Assembly (NCBI RefSeq): GCF_019112545.1
Contig: NW_025064880.1
Location: 62,001 to 126,000 of the forward strand
From: Guyanagaster necrorhizus
Taxonomy: Eukaryota; Basidiomycota; Agaricomycetes; Agaricales; Physalacriaceae
Direction of reading: 5' to 3'
DNA: 64,000 nucleotides
The first letter of the stretch is position 1, and every line of letters starts with the position of its first letter. Positions 1 to 9,352 of the stretch are shown here, in pieces. Made by a program: the position numbers and the translations under genes. A model generated the notes under the pieces. It made no database searches, was not told the origin of the DNA, and worked only from the letters and a program-made list of their open reading frames with translations.

Positions 1-1509
1 TTCATCCATTACAGAAGCTTCCCGCATCTTATGGCCACCAAGTCACCGAATATCCATCAGAGTAAGATCCTCTGTTATTCCTACATTTAGTAATATATCT
101 TTCAACCTTCGCTGTCTCTTCCATTTTCAGCAACCGAGTCGTCCACCCTATGCCAATTCAAAGCGTGAGATGATGGTGCATGCCGTTTCAATGTGCTTGG
201 CGCCCAACTTTGAATTAACGTAGCACCATCTGCGAAGTAATGTCGATCTAGGCCAAGGTCAAAGCACCTGTTGAAAGTAATCATCGATTGGACATTCCAA
301 TCATTGGCAGTCTCCAGGTGCTACCGTAGGTTGACCTGCCTGGCAAAACATGGTTCGACGTGACGATCTCCCTTCTACGGAATATTACCCTTTGATGCCT
401 GCAAGCAGTCATTGACTTGGTGCGAAGGGCCTTTGACTTATACTAGCTGCCTATGAGAAACTTCAAACCAAGGTAACAATAGCGGTGAGGAATTTGAAGC
501 AGCACAATCCTGAGTGTAGTAAATGGGTAAATAAAGAAGGATCCATGGTCGGCGCTAGACGCTACATAGACAGTGTGAGTCAAACTCGCAAATCTCGTAA
601 GTAGATCTGTAGAGCCAAACAAAGCACTGTACCATCTATAACGTAAAGATCAGAATGGAAATGTAGACTAGCAACCAGGGCAATTCGCCACACCGATGAA
701 AACGTCCTTGATGATCTTGACTGAAATCTAATGGCACGAATCATTCGCTACGGACCCCATCATGATAAATGAGATGGGTGTTCATGTAAACCCAGGTCAA
801 TGCCCTAGAAACACGGAGTTCCTCCAGGATGGCATCAAGCAGAACAAGTTTGGATTCGACCCGTCTATGTAGCCTTTCAGGATACCGACGCTCACGGCAA
901 AAGATAATCAATTGTCGCAATTACGTCTTTTGGATAGTGAACAAGTCTATACTGCAACTGGTCCTTCTTTTGTAAATACGAAACGATATTTCTGATCATT
1001 GCGTCGTAATCGTAGTAACCCATCTGCGCTTTCTCCTAAGGTTATAAGATCTGATCCCTCTTTGTTAAAAGGCGCTTGAAATTCGAAGAAACCATCCGGA
1101 AATACCGTGTCATAACATAGGAGATGAACGATTCCATGAGCGCATCATGCCAAGGTGAAAAAGCATGCAATGCATCTTGACTAGGACCTTTCTCATTAGC
1201 CCACGAGTCGTGTTTCGCCGGACCCCAAGCGTTGCTCGAGTGGAGAGCGGAAAAGCAGGATATATATACATAACCGCTAATATATAAGTAATAAAGTTCC
1301 ATGCAATGAAATAAAAACCTCGACCAACCCATACCCGGCATCACTTGATTAGCTTGAAACCACTTCTACTCAAAAAGGGTCCCGCCAAAGACCTCGCGAG
1401 TAGCAGAAAAGGATTAAGAGTTGCCATTGATCACATAAAATACAACCGGCATCTTGATCGAATTCAGACGTACATATGACAAATTTAACTGTACCTCTAT
1501 GTGGGATAT
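1..1509. other. Gene-poor stretch with one weak coding-like segment
   Basis: No complete gene is recognisable. On the minus strand, 741-917 is an open segment of 58 codons with no start codon. It reads like protein, with charged helical text such as CRERRYPERLHRRVESKLV, followed by a run ending in VYMNTHLIYHDG. It is preceded by a stop, has no obvious splice acceptor, and is not matched to a known family. It may be an exon of a decayed gene. The rest is AT-leaning and full of stops in every frame. Confidence 0.3.
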
Positions 1510-2101
1510 TTATGCTGGGGCCGGGGCTGAGGCTGGGACTTCAGCTTAAGGAGATTATCAGTCGGTTCGCATATAGAGGGAAGCCTACCCTTAGCCTCCG
1601 CAGACGACGAGCCCTCAGTAGCTGTAGGTGCAGCTTCAACTGCTTTATTGATGAGCTCCTATAGGAGCATAATAACAGTAACGATTCCCCAAGAGGAAAC
1701 GATGACTCATACAAGAAGGTTCTTGGGAATGGCACCCAGCGATGTCCCTAGCTTTTTTTCATCCTTGAACGCAATGAAAGTAGGCATCTGCCAGCCGGGG
1801 TAAGAAGTAGATCAACGACTACACAAGAGTCTTACTGAAGATACTTGGAGTTCATCCAGGATATCGGGTTGGTCGTCGCCGTCGACAGTGTAGAAGTAAA
1901 CGCTAGCGAATTCAGGCTTTTCTGAAAGTTTCTTGAAGACAGGTCCAATCATCTTGCATAGGCTATACCATGTTGCCCAGAAGTCAATAACAACTGGCTT
2001 GGAACCGTCGACCTGGACGGATTAACGTTGCAGATGAATAGATCCACCGTATGCACGATCTTCTTGAATTTCTGGAGAGAAATGATTTCCTGGCGAGCCA
2101 T
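1510..2101 (-). CDS. Thioredoxin-like protein lacking the CxxC active site (possible pseudogene)
   Basis: The start is ATG at 2101-2099, translating as MARQEIISLQKFKKI. Four exons joined by GT-AG introns give about 125 residues, the normal size for a cytosolic thioredoxin plus a short Ala/Pro/Ser-rich tail ending SAPAPA. The family core is clear: KPVVIDFWATW, then VDGDDQPDILDEL, then the cis-proline loop MPTFIAFKD and a final helix LLELINKAVE. Where thioredoxins have WCGPC the sequence reads W-Y-S-L-C, so the nucleophilic first cysteine is tyrosine and the Gly-Pro is lost. Such a protein could not do dithiol-disulfide exchange in the usual way. The frame is open and splice sites look intact, so it may be expressed as a redox-dead fold or be a young pseudogene. 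The fold is secure; its status is not. Confidence 0.72.
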
Positions 2102-2886
2102 TGCGATGGTGATGGTGATAAATGGAAAAGCAGACCATCATCATCATCATGGTGGCTTGGTAAGCAATACTTACGGTCATGTTGAATGACTAATCGATGA
2201 GCAAATCGGTCTGATTTTCTAAATCCAACTAAGTGTCGTGTTGCCCGCTGATGTTCAGAGGATCATACATATCCGTAAATACTATGAAAATCTTAATCTA
2301 TGGTTTGCATCCACTGGTTCTACATTGTTGTTGGAATTTAGGTGCTGATGATTCGGAAGGAGGCATATTGGACTCGAGAGGAAGGTATATTCCATCATAC
2401 AGAGTAGGGACAGTGGGGGTTCCAAGTCAAGTCGATAGGTACGAAAATATCAAAGTATAAGGTAAGCAGTAAATATATATAAATAGAATGTGACATTAAA
2501 GCTGTGAAAACCAAATCTCAACAATTATGTGCCTAATGAACATTCAGGCTTAAGGATGAAAGGCATGCCTTTTCTTGCACCAGGCAGAGGCTGCCTAGAA
2601 TGCTTGGGAATGTTGGCCTGGCACAGCTGATAGGGTGGTTGGTTCACCTTGAAAGGCCTGAAAAAATTTTATGAGAATCCCTATTTTTTGCTATAATGAC
2701 AACATATCTATATTAAATTATGTACTATTAGTAACAAATATTAATTTAGGCACCAGATATCCAAATTAGGGTATTAGGTTCAAGTTTGAAATAGGCCTTG
2801 CCACTTGTCTTTAACACAATCATAAATGAAGTGTTTGACTTTCAGGTAACCTTTACTTATAAACTTCAAGTTTCAATGATTTTCTC
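2102..2886. other. AT-rich intergenic DNA
   Basis: This holds the promoter side of the thioredoxin-like gene, with a short CAT-type trinucleotide run near 2135-2150. From about 2640 the sequence becomes very AT-rich and unlike the flanks, leading into the transposon relic that follows. No gene seen. Confidence 0.4.
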
Positions 2887-3177
2887 ATGGTCTCCCAGAA
2901 TATTCACATAGATACAGTCAAGAATACTGCTCTCTGTCCAAGATGTGGGACTACAGTGCATCTTGGAACAGCTGGGATCCAGAATATGACTAAAACCCAT
3001 TGGAAAATGGCAACCTGTGATTCTGCACTGATTAAAAACACAGCCAGCAAAAAACTCAAAGCCAGCAACAAGAAAAGCCAAAATTTTATGAATTCTTGGT
3101 TGGTCCCAAAGTGTCCTTCAACAGCTTCTGCAGTTACAGCATCCAAACCATTGCATGGCAAAGGCTTAAATACTTAG
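2887..3177 (+). mobile_element. Transposon-derived zinc-finger protein fragment
   Basis: A 96-residue open frame has a BED-like zinc-binding pattern: CPRC at residues 17-20, H25, then a TH pair ending at H38, and C44. A Lys/Asn/Ser-rich stretch and FMNSWLVPKCPSTASAV follow. From memory, this order of CxxC, H, TxH, C and then a 'PxxPSTV'-type stretch resembles short proteins carried by repetitive elements in agaric genomes. The frame stops shortly after, with no transposase catalytic core, so it is a relic or non-autonomous copy. Surrounding DNA (about 2640-3640) is more AT-rich than neighbouring genes, consistent with an insertion. Element class and ends are not determined. Confidence 0.5.
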
Positions 3178-3706
3178 TCATGAAATTTATGTCATATATT
3201 GCATCATTGTCCATCATGTGGTTGGGTGGGTACCCCTTTGATGCCTGAGAATAAAATTCCAACACATGTACAAAATTAAATTTGGTGAGAGGCTAGATAG
3301 TTGAGCAGTCTGGCTCTGGTCTTTGGGTGAACTGAAGATGCTGAGTCTGCAAGAGCAGGGTTCAAACCCAGCAGTTCCATTGGGAGGTTTAGTTGGTAGT
3401 GCTGAATAGTGAGTCTCACACTGTTCAGTCTTTGGACCATCCATGTGCAAATGCATTCCTACCCTGGTCCAGCAGGATGAAAATCCCTGCTCATCTAGCT
3501 GACAATTTGAGGCTAACTTTGTTTGTTGCCAATTGCCATTAAAGCTCCACCAAAAAAATAATTTGAGCACCCTTTGGCTGCCTTTTCAGTTTGCTTTTAA
3601 ATTAACTTACATGCTAAATATATCACGTGGCCTAAAAAAAATTTTTTTTGATCTGACCTTCGGCAATCTCCGACTCTTTTCTGAACTCTTTCCACCACAC
3701 CCCAAA
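3178..3706. other. Probable remainder of the repeat, then NOP10 promoter
   Basis: No gene seen. A tRNA B-box-like motif (GGTTCAAACCC) lies at 3359-3369 but no cloverleaf can be folded around it. An A-run/T-run (about 3636-3650) sits 55-70 bp upstream of the NOP10 start and may be a poly(dA:dT) promoter element. Confidence 0.35.
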
Positions 3707-4003
3707 ATGCACTTGATGTACACTCTGGATGCGGAAGGAAACAGAGTTTATACTCTGAAAGTAAGCCCCACTATTCTCTATGTAGCGGAAGGCTGACTCT
3801 TCCACTTTAGAAAGTTACAGACACCGGGAAAATCACCAAGTCGGCTCACCCTGGTAACTACGAATACCCATGTTTCGTGCAATGACGAGCTCAAGCTTTC
3901 TTTAGCGAGGTTTTCGCCAGATGACAAGTTCTCAAGGCACCGCGTCACCATTAAAAAGCGTTATGGTGTACTTTTGACACAACTACCAGCGAAGCCTTTG
4001 TAG
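3707..4003 (+). CDS. NOP10: H/ACA ribonucleoprotein complex subunit NOP10
   Basis: Small nucleolar protein that, with dyskerin (Cbf5), Gar1 and Nhp2, forms the core of H/ACA RNPs, which guide rRNA pseudouridylation. Three exons translate to about 64 residues, the family length. The hallmark start [18 protein letters not shown] is intact. After a roughly 52-nt intron comes [14 protein letters not shown], and after a second intron [19 protein letters not shown] and a C-terminus ending LPAKPL. The [17 protein letters not shown] block is diagnostic. Both introns are GT-AG. It sits just downstream of a transposon relic, whose edge may reach into its promoter. Confidence 0.96.
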
Positions 4004-4322
4004 GGTCGCCTAATGAACTGGCTGGACATTTGTTTGTATTGAACTTCCGTTCGTTGATCTCTGGGAGAAGCATAGGCAGGCTGTAGAGTGGGCGCACCAA
4101 GAGGGCACGTGTCGAGACTCGTACATAGGCCCACAATGATGATCCTGTCATTGTTATAGCGCTAGGTTGGGGACAAGATATATATACAATGATAAGGATT
4201 GTGATACACTTTTTACTGTTTGAGATTTGGTTGTGAGTGTACAGATGGTAGAAATAGCGATATGTACTTTTTGGCCAGTGGCAGCAAGAAATACGGAGCG
4301 AAAGTGTAACTGATGTGATGAT
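4004..4322. other. Intergenic region between converging genes
   Basis: Lies between the 3' end of NOP10 and the 3' end of a weak minus-strand model. It contains a TATATATA run near 4180. No gene seen. Confidence 0.4.
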
Positions 4323-4891
4323 CTATGATGGAAATATTAGTGAGACGCCAACGGGGAAGATAGAAACACACTTATGATAGGGGTGATAGTATAAATGCGT
4401 CAACTCAGAGGAGATTGGCGCGTTCCAAAATGTGCGAGAGAACAGCAAAAACCTTTTAAAATGTGAGCCATGCACAGGGAAGGCGAAATGTGAACACACA
4501 ATAAGGACAATGGGCACCCATTTCCAACTTCTGCCACCTTCAAACTTTTTCTCTCGAGTCTCATCTTCGCGTACCTAGAAGGTTGAACAAAATTGGCCAA
4601 AAAGCGCCCCCCCGGGACTAAAGGCATACTTACCATAGCAGCTGCAGCCACTGAGGGAATCAGTTCGGAATCTTGGCGCTAGAAAGAGGGCTAGCCGTAA
4701 GTGAAAATTTGGCTAGATAATAAAGGGAAACCGACCGGTAGGAGGACGACGACGACGAGTGGAGGACTGTACCTAGGATATGGGTGAAAGCGACGCATAT
4801 GGGCACGCCTGTAGGCTGGAGCCCTAAGCTCAGACGCCTGACGGTCAAAGTGCCTTGCTGTATAAGGTGGAGGGGGGAAATTGTCGTTCAT
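4323..4891 (-). CDS. Hypothetical small membrane protein (weak model)
   Basis: The best-supported part is a spliced stretch. An exon reading QDSELIPSVAAAAM joins through a GT-AG intron to VREDETREKKFEGGRSWKW, then hydrophobic VPIVLIVCSHFAFPV, a likely membrane segment, and a tail to the stop at 4323. A possible first exon starts at ATG 4891 (MNDNFPPPPYTARHF), but the join needs a poor donor. The acidic/basic segment followed by W-x-W and a hydrophobic helix looks protein-like. I do not recognise the family, and exon structure and start are uncertain. Confidence 0.35.
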
Positions 4892-5451
4892 TATGGTGAT
4901 GGGAAGGAAAAAAAGGCGAGTGAAAGCCTCCCTCTCGCTTCGAACCCTTAAACAAGGAAACCGAGGTCTGAATTTGGTTATCCAAATACGCTTTTTGCAG
5001 TGGGAACTTTGTGAAGCATACGCAAACAAGATGCAGGGAAGTCCACCATCGAGTATTTCCTATTCCTGGAATCGGTGAGTCCGGCGGATCCTCTGCAAAA
5101 TTTTTGAAGTGTTGAGAGAGAATCGTATCAGTCCAGGTCTAAGGTGCAAGTCTGTCGTTATTGGCGCCTTCTCTTTGTTGGTCATATTCTCGCAATTGCG
5201 GTCGATGCTCGAACATCCAGACTTGCGGCGGGTCCTGGACTGTCAGCCTGATTAGCGATCTACGCTCTTCTTGGACTGGATTCCGATTCTCGTCGATCTG
5301 GTGGCCTATTCCTTGATCTACGCGGCCTTTTGGAGCCTATGCTCAGATTCTTGCGACTCGCGAGATTTATATGGGCATTCTAAGATCATGTGATCACGTC
5401 ATACCGCGCCCTTAAAAAGTTAAAATTTAAATTGTCAGGAAATGACTCAGT
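4892..5451. other. Intergenic region, no gene seen
   Basis: No supported exon or RNA gene. It would contain the promoter of the weak minus-strand model and of the plus-strand hypothetical ORF that follows. Confidence 0.35.
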
Positions 5452-5787
5452 ATGTTTTGTCCATATCGCTCGCGAGTGAAATCAAAGCTGATGACTGCCA
5501 AGGCCCAGCGGTACCCTGAAGAGATATCGGAACAAGCAAGACAGATTGTTTCTTCAAAAGATCCAGGATTCGAATATCACCGCGTCACGTCTGAAACCAT
5601 TCTTGAGGACCTCGATCGGCGAATAGAAGAATCTGCGAGGACAAAATACCAGTGTCAATCAAATATCAAGAAGACTCTACAAGTGAAAAAGAGTGAGCTC
5701 ACTGTGGAACTGTGTCCTACATGCTCTCAGCTGGCCATGAACGAAGACTCGTCAGATTATTGTTGCTCCTATGGAAGACTCGAATAA
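5452..5787 (+). CDS. Hypothetical protein, 111 residues
   Basis: A single open frame from ATG 5452. The middle is charged and helical (YPEEISEQARQIVSSKDPG, then ILEDLDRRIEESARTKYQ), suggesting a coiled or helical region. The end has a CPTC plus CC pair (residues about 88-106) that could bind metal. Composition looks coding, but no family is recognised and no introns were needed. It could be an exon of a longer or decayed gene. Confidence 0.35.
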   Translation: MFCPYRSRVKSKLMTAKAQRYPEEISEQARQIVSSKDPGFEYHRVTSETILEDLDRRIEESARTKYQCQSNIKKTLQVKKSELTVELCPTCSQLAMNEDSSDYCCSYGRLE

Positions 5788-7157
5788 AACGTCTCCAAGT
5801 CATGGTTGTGGCCTTTTCCGAATGTGGAACGACATTTTCGATAGGTTGCAAGGGCAGCACGGCCCTCGAGCTTGTAACTGCCCCGTTACCAGAAGTCTTC
5901 CTGGACAAGAAGAGCCTTTTCACTCCAGTTAGATCCTCAAAATGCCCAAGTTCGACCTAGGAAACCGAGTGAAGACGTCCGGTAGGTTTGCAACCTGAGT
6001 AGCGAATCCTGCATCCCAATGTTTGATGCAAAAAGCCGATATCGAGCAAAAGATAGTGAAACACTGCAATCCCCATCAGCAGGAAAGGTGCCAGAGATCA
6101 TTCAGCAATAGGCGATGATGAACGTCGAGAAGAAAGCCAGAATCGAGTGGCTGCACCTATCAACGTCAAATATATAAATCGAATTTCAACTCTCACTCCT
6201 TACCCCAAATTTTTTGCGTGGCCGTCGCTGGCCTGCTATCTCTCGCCTTCATTACGCCAATCAATAGCAATTCTAACAATTCTTATTCGTCGCAAAGAGG
6301 ACAGAAATCGCAGAATTTGTGCAATTAACAATGGGATTTTTTTGGACCGTGGAAAGTGCTTGATAAGTCTTCCTTTTTGTAGTCCAGGTATCTCTGGTGA
6401 CGTTGCTAAGTGTCCTTGACGCAGACTTTCCAGCCAAAAAGATTGAAGATAGACGATCTTCTCCGCCGAGGTTCCCCACTGTGACAGAAATTCAATCGCT
6501 CGTCTTTCACCCATCCTTCTCTCGTTTTTCGTCAACCGTAACCTCCTTGCTCTTCCCTCCCAAGCATGCTCAATCCGGATTTAATTTGGCGACATCACTC
6601 TACAAAAGCAAACCTGTCGATTTTTTAAGAATCTGACATGTACAGGCAGTCGTTGTCGCATCGACATGCCACTGGGTCTCCAGGACTCGTCGTTCGGTAT
6701 AGGAGCTGATTTACACCGTTGGATCTGTCTAGAGCTAATTCTGGATGCAGCGGTGTCGACGCCGTTGCATATGGCCTGTAAAAAGTCTGTTTGTATTCAT
6801 CCTTTTTCACCCTCAATCACACCTGTTGGCAACAGTTTCGTTCGCGGACCAATCATCTTTTCCGTCTCCAGCTAAACAGATGCAAAGGCATTCCTAACGA
6901 TACTGGTGGTGGACGAGGATTGTCGTTGATGGTCGTATGCTATTCCGATTGATGGGGATCAAACATCGTTGTCCATGATTTACCTTCAGAGAAGTCTCTC
7001 GGTACGTTATGCAGATGACTACCAAATTCTTGCAATTCTTGATGTGTTGCCTTAGCCGCCTGCTTGCCAGCTTTTATCGTCCTAAAGACTGCTATTCGAA
7101 TTATCCGTAATTGCTATTGTATGCTCTGATGGAAGTTTCGAATCAGGCAACTGAATT
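5788..7157. other. Long gap, no gene seen
   Basis: Short open frames exist on both strands but none has a recognisable motif, good codon texture or sensible splice partners. It also contains the 3' flank of the F-box gene. Confidence 0.4.
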
Positions 7158-8732
7158 TTAGGCATATGTTAAAGAGGGTTTCAAGCCTAGGAGCAGATTG
7201 CGGTCAATCACGACTGACCATTGTCCACGGCTCATTTGCATCTCCACAGGTCGTAGGCGCCTACCTGTGCTTTCAGGTTTGTTGGAATCCACCTCGACAC
7301 GGACATCCCTCAGGTCCAAGGAAGTAGATCTACCTGGTGAACGATTGCGCCACACCAACGATGCCCCATTGATGTTATACACAATCTGCACCCTCTGTAG
7401 TGACGGATATGTTCGCATGAGTGAAGGGTACAGGTATACAAACGCTCTGGTGACTTTACGTATCTGTTGTACAGGAGTGTTCCACGTCAAGTATGGATCC
7501 CCAATATGCACACCAAATTGCAAGGTCTGGATACCACAGTGCTCTTCTCCATTCAGAAGTGCGAGCCAATCCAGAGCAGAACATGTTGCTTGCTTGATGT
7601 TCAGCACTCGCAAAGAGGGGAACGAAATATGGATATGATGAAGTAATGCTGAAGCGAGCGGATTATCGGTGACTTTGACAGTCAAGGACTCAACATGGTC
7701 TTGGGCAGGTTGTTTTACTCTATCCAGTGATTTTTTTAGATTCTCTGGAGAGCACACAAAGGAGATATCGATCGTCTTCAATCGACGATCATTGGCGAAT
7801 ACTGGCAAACAAACGTGTGGTCCTCTGTAGGACTGAAGCTTCGGAACGATATGGCTGGGGAATGAACCTAAACCATGCTTCGGCACTGGTTTGTGGAATG
7901 GACGTAGGGACAATTTCTTCAGTTCGGGGCACCTATTTAGCGCGGTGACGAAGTTTCTATTCGACACGATACAGTCGATGGACACGTCGAGCTCTGATAA
8001 GTGCCAGAATGGCTTGGGATGCAGGATCATGGAAACGAGGATATCGTCCGTAGGCCCTGCAACAAGCTTTTTGAGATAGGGTGAATGGAGGAAGAGTGAC
8101 AAGAACGACGGGTCGATATGAGACCCCCGCGGCGGCACTGAATTGTACAAGACAACCGTATCCAAAGGCATAGGGACCATGTCAGATATTCGCCCGCGGC
8201 GATAGCATGAGTCCAACCAGATAGACTTCAGTGAAAGAACCCTGAGCCCAATCATGCGCTTCGACGTAAGGTCAACTTGGTGGCAGACCAATTTTTCCAG
8301 TTTCGGAAAGTTGGGAAGAATATTAAAGATGGAATCGACAATGTCATCTATGGTGGCCCACTTACTCTCCCCGTCTCCAGGCCGAAAGCCGTGGGGTACT
8401 ATGTAGCACTCTTCGATAACAGGTGCAATGTGGGGAAGGAGGAAGAACTCGGATTGTTTCATCCATCGCCGTCGGTGAAGATATATGAAGCCGCGATCGG
8501 CAAGGGATGTGTAGTATGGGTGTAGCACGAGCTTCCGGAAAAGTAGCGGCTGGAAAAGGGAACGAAAGATGCCAGATAAGAGCGTCATGGATTTAATATC
8601 CTCATGAGACAATTCTGCCAATATTTTCCTCCACAAAGTGACCGGAAGTCGGGAGACGACCGCGTCTGACCCAATGATGATGGGTATAGGTATGTCGAAG
8701 CTTGCTTTCGCACTGGAAGTGCCTCCTAGCAT
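7158..8732 (-). CDS. F-box-like protein with leucine-rich C-terminus
   Basis: One long uninterrupted frame of about 524 residues from ATG 8732; the frame stays open upstream to about 8813, where a TTTAG acceptor suggests a further 5' exon. Near residue 25 there is an F-box-like helix set (VSRLPVTLWRKILAEL, then HEDIKSMTLLSGIFRSL and FQPLLFRKLVL). The remainder is rich in short leucine-containing repeats (for example FPKLEKLVCHQVDL, IGLRVLSLKSIWLD, CPELKKLSL, FPSLRVLNI), as in agaric F-box/LRR proteins that recruit substrates to SCF ubiquitin ligases. The substrate cannot be told from sequence. The start is uncertain. Confidence 0.75.
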   Translation of the reverse strand: MLGGTSSAKASFDIPIPIIIGSDAVVSRLPVTLWRKILAELSHEDIKSMTLLSGIFRSLFQPLLFRKLVLHPYYTSLADRGFIYLHRRRWMKQSEFFLLPHIAPVIEECYIVPHGFRPGDGESKWATIDDIVDSIFNILPNFPKLEKLVCHQVDLTSKRMIGLRVLSLKSIWLDSCYRRGRISDMVPMPLDTVVLYNSVPPRGSHIDPSFLSLFLHSPYLKKLVAGPTDDILVSMILHPKPFWHLSELDVSIDCIVSNRNFVTALNRCPELKKLSLRPFHKPVPKHGLGSFPSHIVPKLQSYRGPHVCLPVFANDRRLKTIDISFVCSPENLKKSLDRVKQPAQDHVESLTVKVTDNPLASALLHHIHISFPSLRVLNIKQATCSALDWLALLNGEEHCGIQTLQFGVHIGDPYLTWNTPVQQIRKVTRAFVYLYPSLMRTYPSLQRVQIVYNINGASLVWRNRSPGRSTSLDLRDVRVEVDSNKPESTGRRLRPVEMQMSRGQWSVVIDRNLLLGLKPSLTYA

Positions 8733-9352
8733 GATTGTACCACTTATCCGTACGTTCTGGTTCCATGCTAAGCCATCCGACGTCGACCGACATATGTTTT
8801 CCGTGCTAAACAAGAATCAAAATCAGTCCTGTTCATGTCACTTATAGATTTCCTCACGATCGCGAGTTGTACATGAAATTGAGCCTAGGGATGGTTATTA
8901 GCTACATTGATACGAAGGGAAGAAAACTTACGGTGAGGGATAGCGACGAAGAGCCTGGGGGCTGTGATTAAGTTCCGAGCAGGTCTTTAAGTGACATATG
9001 CCTTTTCAAAATCATGATGTATGATGGTTTCTCGAGCGTAATCAAATGCTGGTTCCAGCCAAGCATCCCCTTGTAACGAGTCGAGTCTGGTGTTAGCGTG
9101 ATGGTGAAGCTATACCTTGTTGGATGCACGGCCAACCAAGAGCGGTGAGAGGTCGGTTGCAGGAGACCACCAGAGAAAATGACATGATGCATGCGTGTTG
9201 GGAGGAATCATTAGATGATGTGATGGAAGTAGAAGCCCAAGCTTTCAATAGATCCCTGTGAAATTAAATTATGAATTGTGACAAGATCTGATATACAAGT
9301 GGTAGGAATATAGGTTAAATAACGGGAGTCGAGGATAAACAAAAGCCGTGGA
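8733..9352. other. Intergenic region between F-box gene and SPT6 3' end
   Basis: May contain 5' exons of the F-box gene. A 74-codon minus-strand frame at 8968-9192 begins with ATG but has no recognisable motif. No other feature seen. Confidence 0.3.

Noticed and set aside
3300..3400. tRNA gene
   Set aside because: The B-box-like motif is present but the T-stem and acceptor stem do not pair.
2648..3650. Possible terminal repeats GGCCTGAAAAAATTTT and GGCCTAAAAAAAATTTT
   Set aside because: Same orientation, only about 15 bp of mostly A/T similarity; not convincing as transposon ends without other copies.
4740..4760. GAC/GTC trinucleotide run and other short simple repeats (2135, 26577, 50347)
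   Set aside because: Four to five units only; ordinary microsatellite-scale sequence.
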